The translations under genes were made by a program, and so were the position numbers. Shown here in pieces: positions 34,566 to 42,839 of a stretch of DNA of 50,446 nt. The stretch comes from an uncultured Oscillospiraceae bacterium (GTDB taxonomy: Bacteria > Bacillota > Clostridia > Oscillospirales > Ruminococcaceae), in the NCBI GenBank assembly GCA_900548355.1, contig URKR01000015.1, forward strand, positions 1 to 50,446, read 5' to 3'. Within the stretch, counting starts at the first letter, position 1. Each line of letters begins with the position of its first letter. The notes beneath the pieces are model-generated. The model made no database searches, was not told the DNA's origin, and was given only the letters and a program-made list of their open reading frames with translations.

Positions 34566-34883
34566 ATGAAGCGTTATCGGCATCCTCGGCGCCCGCGCGC
34601 GGGCGGCCCCCGTCCGGCCGATCTGTTCCGTGCGCCGGCGCCCGACTTTTACCGGTTGCCTGATCTGACGATCCGCGGCGGCCAGGTGGCGACTGATGGC
34701 TGCCGGCGGGTACTGGATTTCACGCCGGAAAAGATCTGCCTGGATCTTGGCCGAACCCTGGTAACATTGTATGGCGAAGAACTGCGGATAGAATCACTGG
34801 CCGGGTACAGGCTGGTGGCGGCAGGCCAGATTGCCAGGATCGAATTTTCCCGTAAATGGAAAGGAGGGGAAAATGGCGTGTAG
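34566..34883 (+). CDS. yqfC: Sporulation protein YqfC (YabP/YqfC family)
   Basis: 105 residues from ATG 34566 after AAGGAGGGCGGCC. A basic Pro/Arg-rich N terminus (KRYRHPRRPRAGG) is followed by the family core: LPDLTIRGGQVATDGCRRVLDFTPEKICLDLG and LVTLYGEELRIESLAGYRLVAAGQIARIEF. YabP/YqfC proteins are mother-cell sporulation factors. The stop overlaps the yqfD start by 11 bases, the usual arrangement in spore formers. Expression by sigma-E is expected from the family; no clean sigma-E site could be picked out here. Confidence 0.9.
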   Translation: MKRYRHPRRPRAGGPRPADLFRAPAPDFYRLPDLTIRGGQVATDGCRRVLDFTPEKICLDLGRTLVTLYGEELRIESLAGYRLVAAGQIARIEFSRKWKGGENGV

Positions 34884-36066
34884 GCAGTGGATGCAGGCGG
34901 ACGCTATCCGCTTCCGGGTGACAGGCCGCGGCGCGCAGGGACTGTTGGCCCGGGCTGCCGGCCAGGGAATCCGGTTGCGGGGCGTCCGTTGTGCAGGCGC
35001 AGGGTATGCCGCTACGGTTTCCGGGCGTGATTGGCCGCGCCTCCAGGCTTTGGCGGCAGCCGGCGGCTGGCAGATTTCACTTGTGGGGCGGCGCGGACCC
35101 GGCCGGCGCCTTGAAGGGCTTGCGCGGCGCCCCGGCGTCCTGGCCGGGGCGGTGGTTTTCTTGGTACTCTGTGCCTGGCTGCCAGGCTTTGTCTGGCAGA
35201 TTGATTTCGGCACGCTGCCGGCTTCGGACCTGCCAGCAGCACGCAGCTTGCTGGCGGAACAGGGAATCTGGGAAGGCTGCCGCCTGCGCGAAGGCCAGCT
35301 GCGGCTGGCCCAGGCGGCAATGGAACGCCGGATGCCGGATTTCGGCTGGATCGGGCTGCATTTTGCCGGCGGCTGCCTGAGCATTGAATATACAGAACGG
35401 GAAACCCAATCGATCCGCCCGGAACCACAGCCCGCGGCGCTCTATGCCAAGGCGGCTGGCCAGATTACGGCGATGGAACTGACAGGCGGGTTCCCGGCCG
35501 TTGTGGCGGGGCAGTATGTGGCGGAGGGGCAGCTGCTGGCCAACGGCCAAAAAGCGGACCGCAATGAGGAGGCGGTGTCCCAGGCGGCATCCGGTCGGGT
35601 TCTGGCTGCTGTGCAGCGCCGTTACCAGGCGGATCAGCCGCTGCAGCAAACGGCCGCCGCGCTGACCGGCCGTGCGCAAACCCGCCGGACGCTGTATCTG
35701 TTTGGCACGGCCTGTACAGAACCGGATGCGGAAAACCCGCCCGCGCTGCAGGGCCAAAGGCGGGAAAGCTGGCAGCCGTTGGCGCTGGGGCGGGTGACGC
35801 TGCCCGCCTGCCTGCATACCGAGACCTTGTGGGAGGAGACGGAGCAGACCTTTTCACTCTCGGCGCAGGCGGCTCGGGACCTCGCGCGTCGTGCCTGCCG
35901 CCTGCAGCTGCTGGCAGAATTCCCGGATGCGGCCGATGTGGAGGAGAGCCTTGCTTTTTCAGAGCAGGCAGATGGAACGGTGCGCTGCATCGCTGAATAT
36001 CGCTTCACTGCCAATATCGCGCAGGCCGGCCCCGTTGCGCCGCTGGAAAAACAGGATGCCGGCTGA
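34873..36066 (+). CDS. yqfD: Sporulation protein YqfD
   Basis: 397 residues from ATG 34873 (AAAGGAGGGGAAA before it). The N-terminal cytoplasmic part (about 1-90) is followed by one membrane helix (about 94-115) ending in the family-typical transition to a strand ('W-x-I-D/x-F/x-G', here VWQIDFG). The large outside domain contains WIGLHFAGGCLSIEYTER (the conserved W-x-x-V/L-x-x-x-G-x-x-L-x-I-x-Y/V-x-E motif). It resembles SpoIVFB-independent mother-cell proteins of the YqfD family. It is coupled to yqfC. Confidence 0.92.
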   Translation: MACRQWMQADAIRFRVTGRGAQGLLARAAGQGIRLRGVRCAGAGYAATVSGRDWPRLQALAAAGGWQISLVGRRGPGRRLEGLARRPGVLAGAVVFLVLCAWLPGFVWQIDFGTLPASDLPAARSLLAEQGIWEGCRLREGQLRLAQAAMERRMPDFGWIGLHFAGGCLSIEYTERETQSIRPEPQPAALYAKAAGQITAMELTGGFPAVVAGQYVAEGQLLANGQKADRNEEAVSQAASGRVLAAVQRRYQADQPLQQTAAALTGRAQTRRTLYLFGTACTEPDAENPPALQGQRRESWQPLALGRVTLPACLHTETLWEETEQTFSLSAQAARDLARRACRLQLLAEFPDAADVEESLAFSEQADGTVRCIAEYRFTANIAQAGPVAPLEKQDAG

Positions 36067-36140
36067 ACGGGCGGCGTTTGCAAGCAAAAGAAATTTTTGT
36101 ATATTTTTCTTCCCGGCGGGATGCTATTTTTATGGATTTG

Positions 36141-36149
36141 TGCTATAAT
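36141..36149 (+). promoter_or_regulatory. Extended -10 promoter before phoH
   Basis: TGCTATAAT, an extended -10 (36141-36149). No good -35 is seen 17 bases upstream. The start of phoH lies about 97 bases on. Confidence 0.55.
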
Positions 36150-36245
36150 GCAAAGTGACAAAGGGGCTTGCTGTGCGTGTTTGGCACACAAACGCCGGGC
36201 AAGGCCCCTGCCCAGAAAAAGAACGTGGATCGGGAGGTAGTGTAT

Positions 36246-37211
36246 TTGGCAGAGCGAGCAGTGGAGTTGGACAGCATCGAGCTGGCGGCCGCCATCTTTG
36301 GCAACGGCGACCAAAACGTGCGGCTGCTGGAAAGTGAGTTTGGGGTGACGGCGGTCTGCCGTGGTTCCGAACTTAAATTTACCGGCAGTGAGGAAGGGGT
36401 TACCGCTGCGCTGCACGCGGTGCAGGGGATGGTTACCCTGATGGAAAACCGCACGCCGCTGGATGAACAGACCGTCCGTTACTGCATCAACCTTGCCCGC
36501 GAAGGGGAGGAAAAGCGCCTGCAGGAGCTGACCAATGATTTTGTGGCGGTGACAGCCAAGGGCCGCCCGATCCACCCCAAAACCCTGGGCCAGAAGGAGT
36601 ATCTGGCCGCCATCCGGGCCAACCCCATCACCTTCGGCGTCGGCCCGGCCGGCACCGGCAAGACCTACCTTGCGGTGGCAATGGCAGTCAAGGCTTACAA
36701 AGCCAAGGAGGTTGACCGCATTATCCTGACCCGCCCGGCGGTGGAAGCGGGGGAAAAGCTCGGTTTTCTGCCGGGGGACCTGCAAAATAAGGTGGACCCA
36801 TACCTGCGCCCGCTGTATGACGGCCTGTTCGATCTGCTGGGCGCCGAAGCATTCCAGCGGCTTTTGGAAAAGCAAACCATTGAAGTGGCACCCCTTGCAT
36901 ATATGCGCGGGCGCACGCTGGACGATGCCTTCATCATTCTGGATGAAGCGCAGAACACCACCCCGGAACAGATGAAGATGTTTTTGACCCGTATGGGGGC
37001 GAACAGCAAGGTGGTGGTTACCGGCGATGTCACCCAGATCGACCTGCCGGACAAGGCCCGCAGCGGTCTGGTGGATGCCCTCAAGGTGCTGCGCGGCATC
37101 CGTGGCATCGCCCAGATCCAGCTCAGTGAAAAGGACGTCGTGCGCCATCGCCTGGTGCAGCAGATTGTCAAAGCCTATGAACGTGCAGCCGGGGCTTCAC
37201 CCCGCCGCTGA
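36246..37211 (+). CDS. phoH: PhoH-family ATPase
   Basis: 321 residues starting at a TTG (36246) that lies 8 bases after GGGAGG; GTG at 36240 is too close to that site, and the frame upstream is not family-like. The N-terminal KH-like part (IELAAAIFGNGDQNVRLLE) precedes the PhoH domain, which has Walker A GPAGTGKTYLA and Walker B FIILDEAQNTT with MKMFLTRMG. Length equals Bacillus PhoH. PhoH-like proteins are RNA helicase/ATPases usually encoded next to ybeY, as here, and probably act in RNA processing. Confidence 0.95.
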   Translation: MAERAVELDSIELAAAIFGNGDQNVRLLESEFGVTAVCRGSELKFTGSEEGVTAALHAVQGMVTLMENRTPLDEQTVRYCINLAREGEEKRLQELTNDFVAVTAKGRPIHPKTLGQKEYLAAIRANPITFGVGPAGTGKTYLAVAMAVKAYKAKEVDRIILTRPAVEAGEKLGFLPGDLQNKVDPYLRPLYDGLFDLLGAEAFQRLLEKQTIEVAPLAYMRGRTLDDAFIILDEAQNTTPEQMKMFLTRMGANSKVVVTGDVTQIDLPDKARSGLVDALKVLRGIRGIAQIQLSEKDVVRHRLVQQIVKAYERAAGASPRR

Positions 37212-37225
37212 TGAGATAGACCCTT

Positions 37226-37301
37226 AGGATGTATCGGAGAAATCCTTCACGGCACCATCCCGCGCAAACAGGCTCCTGTCGCGGTATCTCTGGCAGATGG
37301 T
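37226..37301 (+). promoter_or_regulatory. Structured leader between phoH and ybeY
   Basis: AGGAT (37226-37230) pairs with ATCCT (37242-37246). Further on, ACCATC (37254-37259) pairs with GATGGT (37296-37301) and encloses CCGCG (37260-37264) with CGCGG (37280-37284), itself enclosing ACAGG (37268-37272) with CCTGT (37275-37279). The ybeY ribosome site AAGGAGG lies about 48 bases further. No known riboswitch class was recognised. Confidence 0.45.
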
Positions 37302-37364
37302 TCATCCCGTGATGGAGCGGGTACACCCTAGCGAACTGATTTTACACGAAGGAGGAAAACCTCT

Positions 37365-37874
37365 ATGTCAAACAAGGTGCTGATCAGCAACGAGCAGAAC
37401 GCCGTGAAAATTCCGTCAGGGCTGCGCATCTTGATCCGCCGCAGCTGCAACGCCGTGCTCAACTATGAACATTTTGAAGGCCCGGCGGAGATCAGCGTGA
37501 CCTTCGTGGACAATGACCGCATCCACGAACTCAACAAACAATACCGCAACAAGGATATGCCCACGGATGTCCTCAGCTTTCCGATGGGGGAAAACGGCCA
37601 GTATGATATTGATGAGGACAATGGCTGCAAGGTACTCGGCGATATTGTGATCTCGATGCAGCGCGCGATGGAACAGGCCGAACTCTACGGTCACAGCCTG
37701 CAGCGGGAGGTCGCTTACCTGACCGTGCATTCCATGCTGCATCTGCTTGGGTATGACCATGAGGGCAGCGGCCTGGAAGCCGTACGCATGCGTGAACGCG
37801 AGGAAGCCGTGCTGTTGCAGCTCGGGCTGCCGCGCACCGTCTCCTACACCAACGATGAGATTCTGTACGAATGA
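37365..37874 (+). CDS. ybeY: Endoribonuclease YbeY (rRNA maturation factor)
   Basis: 169 residues. The zinc site is HSMLHLLGYDH (His122, His126, His132), the family motif H-G/S-x-L-H-L-x-G-Y-D-H. VTFVDNDRIHELNKQYRNKDMPTDVLSFP is the conserved substrate region. It acts in 16S rRNA 3' end maturation and ribosome quality control. It follows phoH and overlaps dgkA by four bases. AAGGAGG precedes the ATG. Confidence 0.96.
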   Translation: MSNKVLISNEQNAVKIPSGLRILIRRSCNAVLNYEHFEGPAEISVTFVDNDRIHELNKQYRNKDMPTDVLSFPMGENGQYDIDEDNGCKVLGDIVISMQRAMEQAELYGHSLQREVAYLTVHSMLHLLGYDHEGSGLEAVRMREREEAVLLQLGLPRTVSYTNDEILYE

Positions 37875-38380
37875 AGATTTCCACTGATCTGGCACGCTTT
37901 GGGCGGGGCTTTGTCTACGCCTGGAACGGCATCCGTGCTGCCGTCAAGGAAGAACGCAACTTCCGCTTTCACCTTTGCGCTTCGGTGTATGCCTGTGCGG
38001 CGGGGCGCCTGGCCGGGCTTGACGCCACCGGTTTTGCACTGCTTGCGCTGTGCATCTTTGCGATGCTTGGCATGGAACTGATGAACTCTGCCGTCGAACG
38101 CGCGGTGGACAAGCCCGATACAACCCACTGGTGGAGCGCAGGCGCCGCCAAGGATATGGCGGCCGGCGCCGTGATGGTCACGGCGCTGGGAACCATTTGT
38201 GTGGCTGTTTGCCTGTTTGGCAACCCGGCGGCGCTCACCGCCATCTGGTGCGGGGTCACGGCCAGCCCGCTGACGGTGGGGCTGTGGGCGCTGTCTCTGG
38301 TGGCGGCGTATGGGTTTACCTTCCGCTTTGGAAACCGAAAAGAAAAAGAGGAGAACGATGCAGCAAACCACGCAGAATAA
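37871..38380 (+). CDS. dgkA: Diacylglycerol/undecaprenol kinase DgkA family
   Basis: 169 residues. The N-terminal cytoplasmic segment FVYAWNGIRAAVKEERNFRFH and the catalytic motif MELMNSAVERAVD (E-x-x-N-x-A-x-E type) with AAKDMAAGAV are typical. The first three helices match the family of about 125 residues. The protein carries an extra C-terminal hydrophobic segment (ALWALSLVAAYGF-like region) and a charged tail, making it longer than usual. Gram-positive members phosphorylate undecaprenol. It sits between ybeY and era, the usual location. It overlaps both. Confidence 0.93.
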   Translation: MKISTDLARFGRGFVYAWNGIRAAVKEERNFRFHLCASVYACAAGRLAGLDATGFALLALCIFAMLGMELMNSAVERAVDKPDTTHWWSAGAAKDMAAGAVMVTALGTICVAVCLFGNPAALTAIWCGVTASPLTVGLWALSLVAAYGFTFRFGNRKEKEENDAANHAE

Positions 38381-39284
38381 TATGCCCGGGGCTGGCACAT
38401 CCAGCGTTTTTGTCGCGCTGGTGGGCCGGCCCAATGTGGGTAAATCCAGCCTGACCAACCGCCTTGTCGGTGAGAAGGTTGCGATCGTCACCCAGAAACC
38501 GCAGACAACCCGCAGCCGTATCACCGGTATCCTGACCCGGGGCCCGGTGCAGTATGTGCTGATGGATACGCCGGGCATCCATGCGCCGCGCAACAAGCTT
38601 GACGCCCGTATGACCCAGACGGCCGCAGCCAGCGTCAAGGATGTGGATGTGACCGTCATGCTGTTTGAACCGGCCGGTGAACTGACCGAATCGGAGCGGA
38701 CGATGATCGAAACGCTTGGCGGCAAGGCTCCGGCAATCGCTGTGATCAACAAGGTTGACCTTCTCAAGGATTTTGCCGCGCTGGAAGCGCGCAAAAAGCA
38801 GATCGAAGCCTTTGGCGTCTTTGCACAGGTGCTGCCGGTTTCAGCGCAGGACGGTACCGGATGCGAAGCGCTTCTTGCGGCGCTGTGCGGCTACGCCGAG
38901 CCGGGCCCCCATTATTTTGACGACGACGCTTTTACCGATATGCCGGAAAAGGAACTGGTGGCCGAACTGATCCGCGAAAAAATCCTGCTCTTCATGCGGG
39001 AGGAAATCCCCCATGGCGTAGCCGTAACCATTGAAAGCTTCAAAGAACGGCCCGGAAGCGACCTTGTCGATATCAGTGCGTTGATCTGCTGTGAGCGCAA
39101 AAGCCACAAGGGCATGATCATCGGTAAAGGCGGCCAGATGCTGAAAAAGATCTCGACGGCCGCCCGGCTTGATTGTGAAGAGCTGCTTGGCGTGCGGATC
39201 AACCTGCGCTGCTTTGTCAAGGTTATGGAAGGCTGGCGCAACGTTGAGCATGACCTCAACGAGCTCGGCTTCAAGAAGCCCTGA
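38358..39284 (+). CDS. era: GTPase Era
   Basis: 308 residues from ATG 38358 (ribosome site AAAGAGGAGAACG), overlapping dgkA by 23 bases. GTPase motifs: G1 GRPNVGKS (23-30), effector loop KPQTTRSRI, G3 DTPG (70-73), G4 NKVD and G5 SAQ. The C-terminal KH domain contains KGMIIGKGGQMLKKI. It binds the 3' end of 16S rRNA during 30S assembly. There is no gap in the family sequence. Confidence 0.97.
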   Translation: MQQTTQNNMPGAGTSSVFVALVGRPNVGKSSLTNRLVGEKVAIVTQKPQTTRSRITGILTRGPVQYVLMDTPGIHAPRNKLDARMTQTAAASVKDVDVTVMLFEPAGELTESERTMIETLGGKAPAIAVINKVDLLKDFAALEARKKQIEAFGVFAQVLPVSAQDGTGCEALLAALCGYAEPGPHYFDDDAFTDMPEKELVAELIREKILLFMREEIPHGVAVTIESFKERPGSDLVDISALICCERKSHKGMIIGKGGQMLKKISTAARLDCEELLGVRINLRCFVKVMEGWRNVEHDLNELGFKKP

Positions 39285-39365
39285 CCCCTGCCCTGAACGG
39301 ACAACTTTTTTGGTCTGTCTGCGATATAATGGTTGGCAACCCGAACCGAAAAGAGGTGCCGCCAT

Positions 39366-39563
39366 ATGCCGCAGGATCACGCCGCCGGCCCGTGGGCGCA
39401 GTTCGCCAAGACGGGCAGCGTCTATGATTATCTGAATTTCAAAGCCCAGCAGAATTTGTTGGAAAAGGAGGACCAGCACCATGCAGATCGCGACCGACGG
39501 GCTGGTCCTGCGGCAGGTGAAGGTGGGGGAAGCCGACCAGATCCTGACGATTCTTACACCTGA
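39366..39563 (+). CDS. yqzL: YqzL-family protein
   Basis: 65 residues from ATG 39366, with GAGGTG upstream. The core PWAQFAKTGSVYDYLNFKAQQ matches the YqzL pattern (W-x-x-F-x-x-T-G-x-x-x-x-Y-L-x-x-K) of a small protein of about 45-50 residues typically encoded between era and recO, as here. The frame runs 83 bases into recO, adding a low-complexity Arg/Gly/Pro/Asp tail that looks like a read-through of recO's sequence. The functional part is probably the first 42 residues. Function unknown. Confidence 0.75.
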   Translation: MPQDHAAGPWAQFAKTGSVYDYLNFKAQQNLLEKEDQHHADRDRRAGPAAGEGGGSRPDPDDSYT

Positions 39564-40275
39564 CCATGGTGTGCTGTCAGCCTCGGCTCGGGGCAGTTTG
39601 CGGCTGAAAAGCAAACTGTTCAGCGCCTGCGGGCTGTTTTGTTATTCGGAATTTACAATTACTGCCGGCCGCGCCAGCTATTTCGTTGATACGGCTGCGG
39701 TGAAAAAGGTCTTTCATGGCCTTGGCCGCAGCGTGGAGGCTATGGCCCTTGCAAGCTATCTGGCTGAAGCGGCCTGTGTTCTGGCCCCGGAACCGCCGGA
39801 GTCAGCCGAGCTGCTGCGCCTGCTGCTCAACAGTCTGTACATGATCGGTGAAAACAAGCGTCCGCTGCCGCTTATGAAAGCGATTTTTGAGATGCGCGCA
39901 AGCTGCCAGGCCGGCTATATGCCGCGTATCCTTGCCTGTGAAAGCTGCGGGCGATATGACGGCTGCGATTTTTACCTCGATACAGCCGGCGGCGGGTTGC
40001 TGTGCGCCGACTGTGCGGCCAGCCACAACCGTGTGCCCAATCTTGATGCCGGCGCCCTTTATGCGCTGCGGCATATCTGCCTGGCGGACGATGCCAAACT
40101 GTTTGCGTTTACCCTTTCGGCCGCCAGCACAAAGCGGCTGGGCCGGGTGTGTGAGCGGTATTTTCTTGCCAATCTTGACCGCGGGCTGAAAAGCCTGGAC
40201 TTTCTGCACACAGTGCTGGCAGAACCTGCGCCTGCTTCGCCGACCGTGCCAAGCGGCAATGAACCAGAAGTTTAG
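39481..40275 (+). CDS. recO: DNA repair protein RecO
   Basis: 264 residues. The N-terminal OB fold begins ATDGLVLRQVKVGEADQILTIL, the family opening. A zinc finger is formed by CESCG and CADCA (about 152-180). The C-terminal helical part includes RYFLANLDRGLKSL. It loads RecA with RecR in recombination repair. AAGGAGG precedes the ATG, which lies inside the yqzL frame. mutS2 follows 23 bases on. Confidence 0.95.
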   Translation: MQIATDGLVLRQVKVGEADQILTILTPDHGVLSASARGSLRLKSKLFSACGLFCYSEFTITAGRASYFVDTAAVKKVFHGLGRSVEAMALASYLAEAACVLAPEPPESAELLRLLLNSLYMIGENKRPLPLMKAIFEMRASCQAGYMPRILACESCGRYDGCDFYLDTAGGGLLCADCAASHNRVPNLDAGALYALRHICLADDAKLFAFTLSAASTKRLGRVCERYFLANLDRGLKSLDFLHTVLAEPAPASPTVPSGNEPEV

Positions 40276-40298
40276 AAAACGAAGGAGTTACCCTCTGC

Positions 40299-42671
40299 AT
40301 GGATCTTTCCTATCAATCAACACTTGAACTTGACAAGGTGATCGCCCGCGCGGTGGAGCTTTGCGCCTGCGCCGAAACCAAGGACCGGATGCGCGCCATC
40401 ACCCCTTGCCCCAACACCGAGGAAGAGCGGTTCGCCCTCGCCCAGACCAACGCCGTCAACAGCCTGCTGCTTAAAAACGGCAGCCCGCGGTTTGGCGCTG
40501 TTTCCAACGGCAAACGCATCGCTGCCCATGCATCCAAGGGCGGTATCCTCTCAATGGGGGAACTGCTTGAGATCGCCGCGATTTTGCGCAACTTTCAGGG
40601 CCTTTCACAGTGGTACGGCATGACCGAGCACGAACCGCTCCAAACCGATGACCTGTTCTTCGCACTGGCCCCGCAGCCGGCGCTTGAAAAGCAGATTACC
40701 GACAGTATCCTCTCACCCGAAGAAATGGCCGATACCGCCAGCATGACACTGCGGGACCTGCGCCGCCGTATTCGTGCAACTGAGGATTCGATCCGCACCA
40801 AGCTTGACTCGATCATTAAAAATTCCACCACCAATAAGTTCCTGCAGGATGCCGTCGTCTCGCTGCGCAACGGCCGGTATGTAGTGCCGGTACGGGCAGA
40901 ATACCGCGGCGAAGTGGGGGGCGTCATCCATGATGTCTCTTCCACCGGCGCAACCCTCTTTGTCGAGCCGACCGCCGTCGTTGAGGCCAACGCCCGAATC
41001 ATGCAGCTGCGCGCCCAGGAACAGGAGGAAATCACCCGCATCCTGACGGCTTTTTCCGATCAGGTCGCCTCGCTTGAACCGCAGTTTTCCTACAGCTATG
41101 ACGCGATGCTTTCAATTGACCTGCTGCTGGCCAAAGCGCGCCTTGCGGTTGAGCAGAACGCTTTTATGCCAATGGTCAGCGATACCTGCAGGTTCTCACT
41201 CAAAAAGGCGCGCCATCCGCTCATTGATAAGAAAAAGGTTGTGCCAATTGATATCACGCTTGGCGACGACTACGATACCCTTGTCATCACCGGCCCGAAT
41301 ACCGGCGGCAAAACTGTCTCTCTCAAAACGGCCGGCCTGCTCAACGCAATGGCGCAGTACGGGTTCCTGATCCCGGCGCACGAAAGCTCAACCGTCTGCT
41401 ATTTTGAGGAATACCTCGTCGATATTGGCGATGAGCAGAGCATTGAGCAGAGCCTGTCAACTTTCTCGGGCCATATGAAGCGGATCACTGATATCCTTGA
41501 CAAAGCCGGCCCCGATACCTTAACCTTGCTGGACGAACTTGGCGCCGGTACCGACCCGGCCGAAGGCGCGGCGCTTGCCGTCAGCATTCTGGAGGAGCTG
41601 CGCCGCCGCCACACGCTGCTGATGGCCACTACCCACTATGCCGAACTCAAGGTGTTTGCGCTTGAAACGCCCGGCGTTGTCAACGCAAGCTGCGAGTTTG
41701 ATGTCGAAAGCCTGATGCCCACCTACAAGCTCAGTGTCGGCGTGCCGGGCAAATCCAACGCGTTTTTGATCAGCGCCAAGCTCGGCATCCCGGAGCGTGT
41801 CATCGACGCGGCGCGCGCGCATATGTCGAGCGATGATAAACGGCTGGACAGTGTGCTGGCTCAGCTTGACGAACTCAAACTGCAGCTGAAGGCTGCCGAG
41901 CAGGAGGCCGAACAGGCTCGCTACGCAGCCGAGCACGCGCTTGAAAAGGCGGAGCAGCAGCGAGACGCCCTGATCCACCAGGGGGAAGAGGCGTTGGAAG
42001 CCGCCCGCAAACAGGCCAGGGACCTTGTGCAAAAGGTGCAGAACGAGGCCTATGCCCTGACCGATGAACTGCGCCGCCTGCAAAAGGAAGAAAAGGCCAG
42101 CGCCGCCCAGCGCGCCATCCGTGCCCGCGAGATCGCCCGCAAGGATACCGAGAAAATCATGGCCGGCGCGGCCTCCCGACAGCCGGTGGAATCGTATGTG
42201 CCGCTCAAGGATGCGCAGGTCGGGCAGGAGGTTGTCATTGCCGAGCTCAACCAGGCCGCGGTCGTTATGGCCCGGCCTGATAAAGACGGCATGGTGGAAG
42301 TGCGCGCCGGCATCCTCAAAACCAAGGTGCCGCTTTCCGGTCTGAAGGCGCCGGACAAGCTGGCAAAACCCAGGGAAAAGCCGGTCCGGCGCAGCCACAC
42401 CCGGGTGCAGCTGGATCATGACCGCAAGGCCAGCATGGAGCTCAACCTGTTGGGCTATACCGTGGAGGAGGCCATCGGCGAGGTGGACCGCTTCCTGGAC
42501 GGCGCGCTCATGCGCGGCCAGCACACGGTGTATATCATCCACGGTATGGGCACCGGTGCGCTGCGCGCCGGCATCCAGAAACACCTGCGCACCCACCGCC
42601 AGGTGAAGAGTTTCCGCCTTGGCGGCTACGGCGAAGGCGGCGCCGGCGTGACGGTGGTGGAACTGAAATAA
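40299..42671 (+). CDS. mutS2: MutS2 (DNA recombination/ribosome-rescue ATPase with Smr domain)
   Basis: 790 residues. The MutS-type ATPase has Walker A GPNTGGKTVSLKT (about 332-344), LLDELGAGTDPAEGAA (Walker B) and STFSGHMKR (signature). A long coiled coil (about 510-620) is followed by a KOW-like segment and the C-terminal Smr domain (about 715-790) with HGMGTGALR. The Smr opening reads ELNLLGYTVEEA where LDLRG is the usual motif, so both the Asp and Arg are replaced. It is the last gene of the phoH operon, closed by the terminator at 42711. Confidence 0.96.
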   Translation: MDLSYQSTLELDKVIARAVELCACAETKDRMRAITPCPNTEEERFALAQTNAVNSLLLKNGSPRFGAVSNGKRIAAHASKGGILSMGELLEIAAILRNFQGLSQWYGMTEHEPLQTDDLFFALAPQPALEKQITDSILSPEEMADTASMTLRDLRRRIRATEDSIRTKLDSIIKNSTTNKFLQDAVVSLRNGRYVVPVRAEYRGEVGGVIHDVSSTGATLFVEPTAVVEANARIMQLRAQEQEEITRILTAFSDQVASLEPQFSYSYDAMLSIDLLLAKARLAVEQNAFMPMVSDTCRFSLKKARHPLIDKKKVVPIDITLGDDYDTLVITGPNTGGKTVSLKTAGLLNAMAQYGFLIPAHESSTVCYFEEYLVDIGDEQSIEQSLSTFSGHMKRITDILDKAGPDTLTLLDELGAGTDPAEGAALAVSILEELRRRHTLLMATTHYAELKVFALETPGVVNASCEFDVESLMPTYKLSVGVPGKSNAFLISAKLGIPERVIDAARAHMSSDDKRLDSVLAQLDELKLQLKAAEQEAEQARYAAEHALEKAEQQRDALIHQGEEALEAARKQARDLVQKVQNEAYALTDELRRLQKEEKASAAQRAIRAREIARKDTEKIMAGAASRQPVESYVPLKDAQVGQEVVIAELNQAAVVMARPDKDGMVEVRAGILKTKVPLSGLKAPDKLAKPREKPVRRSHTRVQLDHDRKASMELNLLGYTVEEAIGEVDRFLDGALMRGQHTVYIIHGMGTGALRAGIQKHLRTHRQVKSFRLGGYGEGGAGVTVVELK

Positions 42672-42710
42672 CCGCCGTTTGCCCCCAGCCAATCAAAACG
42701 CTATAAACGG

Positions 42711-42760
42711 AGCGACTGCTGTCGTATGCCCGCAACGGGATAGGACAGCGGTCGCTTTTT
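42711..42760 (+). terminator. Terminator after mutS2
   Basis: AGCGACTGCTGTC (42711-42723) pairs with GACAGCGGTCGCT (42744-42756) with one G-U, followed by T to 42760. Confidence 0.88.
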
Positions 42761-42762
42761 GG

Positions 42763-42807
42763 TTTGCGCAGGGTTTGCGCATTTTTTTCCGGCGGAAGGC
42801 ATACACT
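42763..42807 (+). promoter_or_regulatory. Candidate Spo0A-type promoter of spoIIGA
   Basis: TTTGCGCA occurs twice (42763-42770, 42774-42781), 11 bp apart. TTGCGC in the second copy lies 21 bases before TACACT (42802-42807). A 21-22-base spacer overlapped by tandem regulator boxes is a known feature of the Bacillus spoIIG promoter, but these repeats only loosely resemble a 0A box. Confidence 0.4.
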
Positions 42808-42839
42808 GGGAACATCAGCCAAAGGGGGGATGCCGCGCG

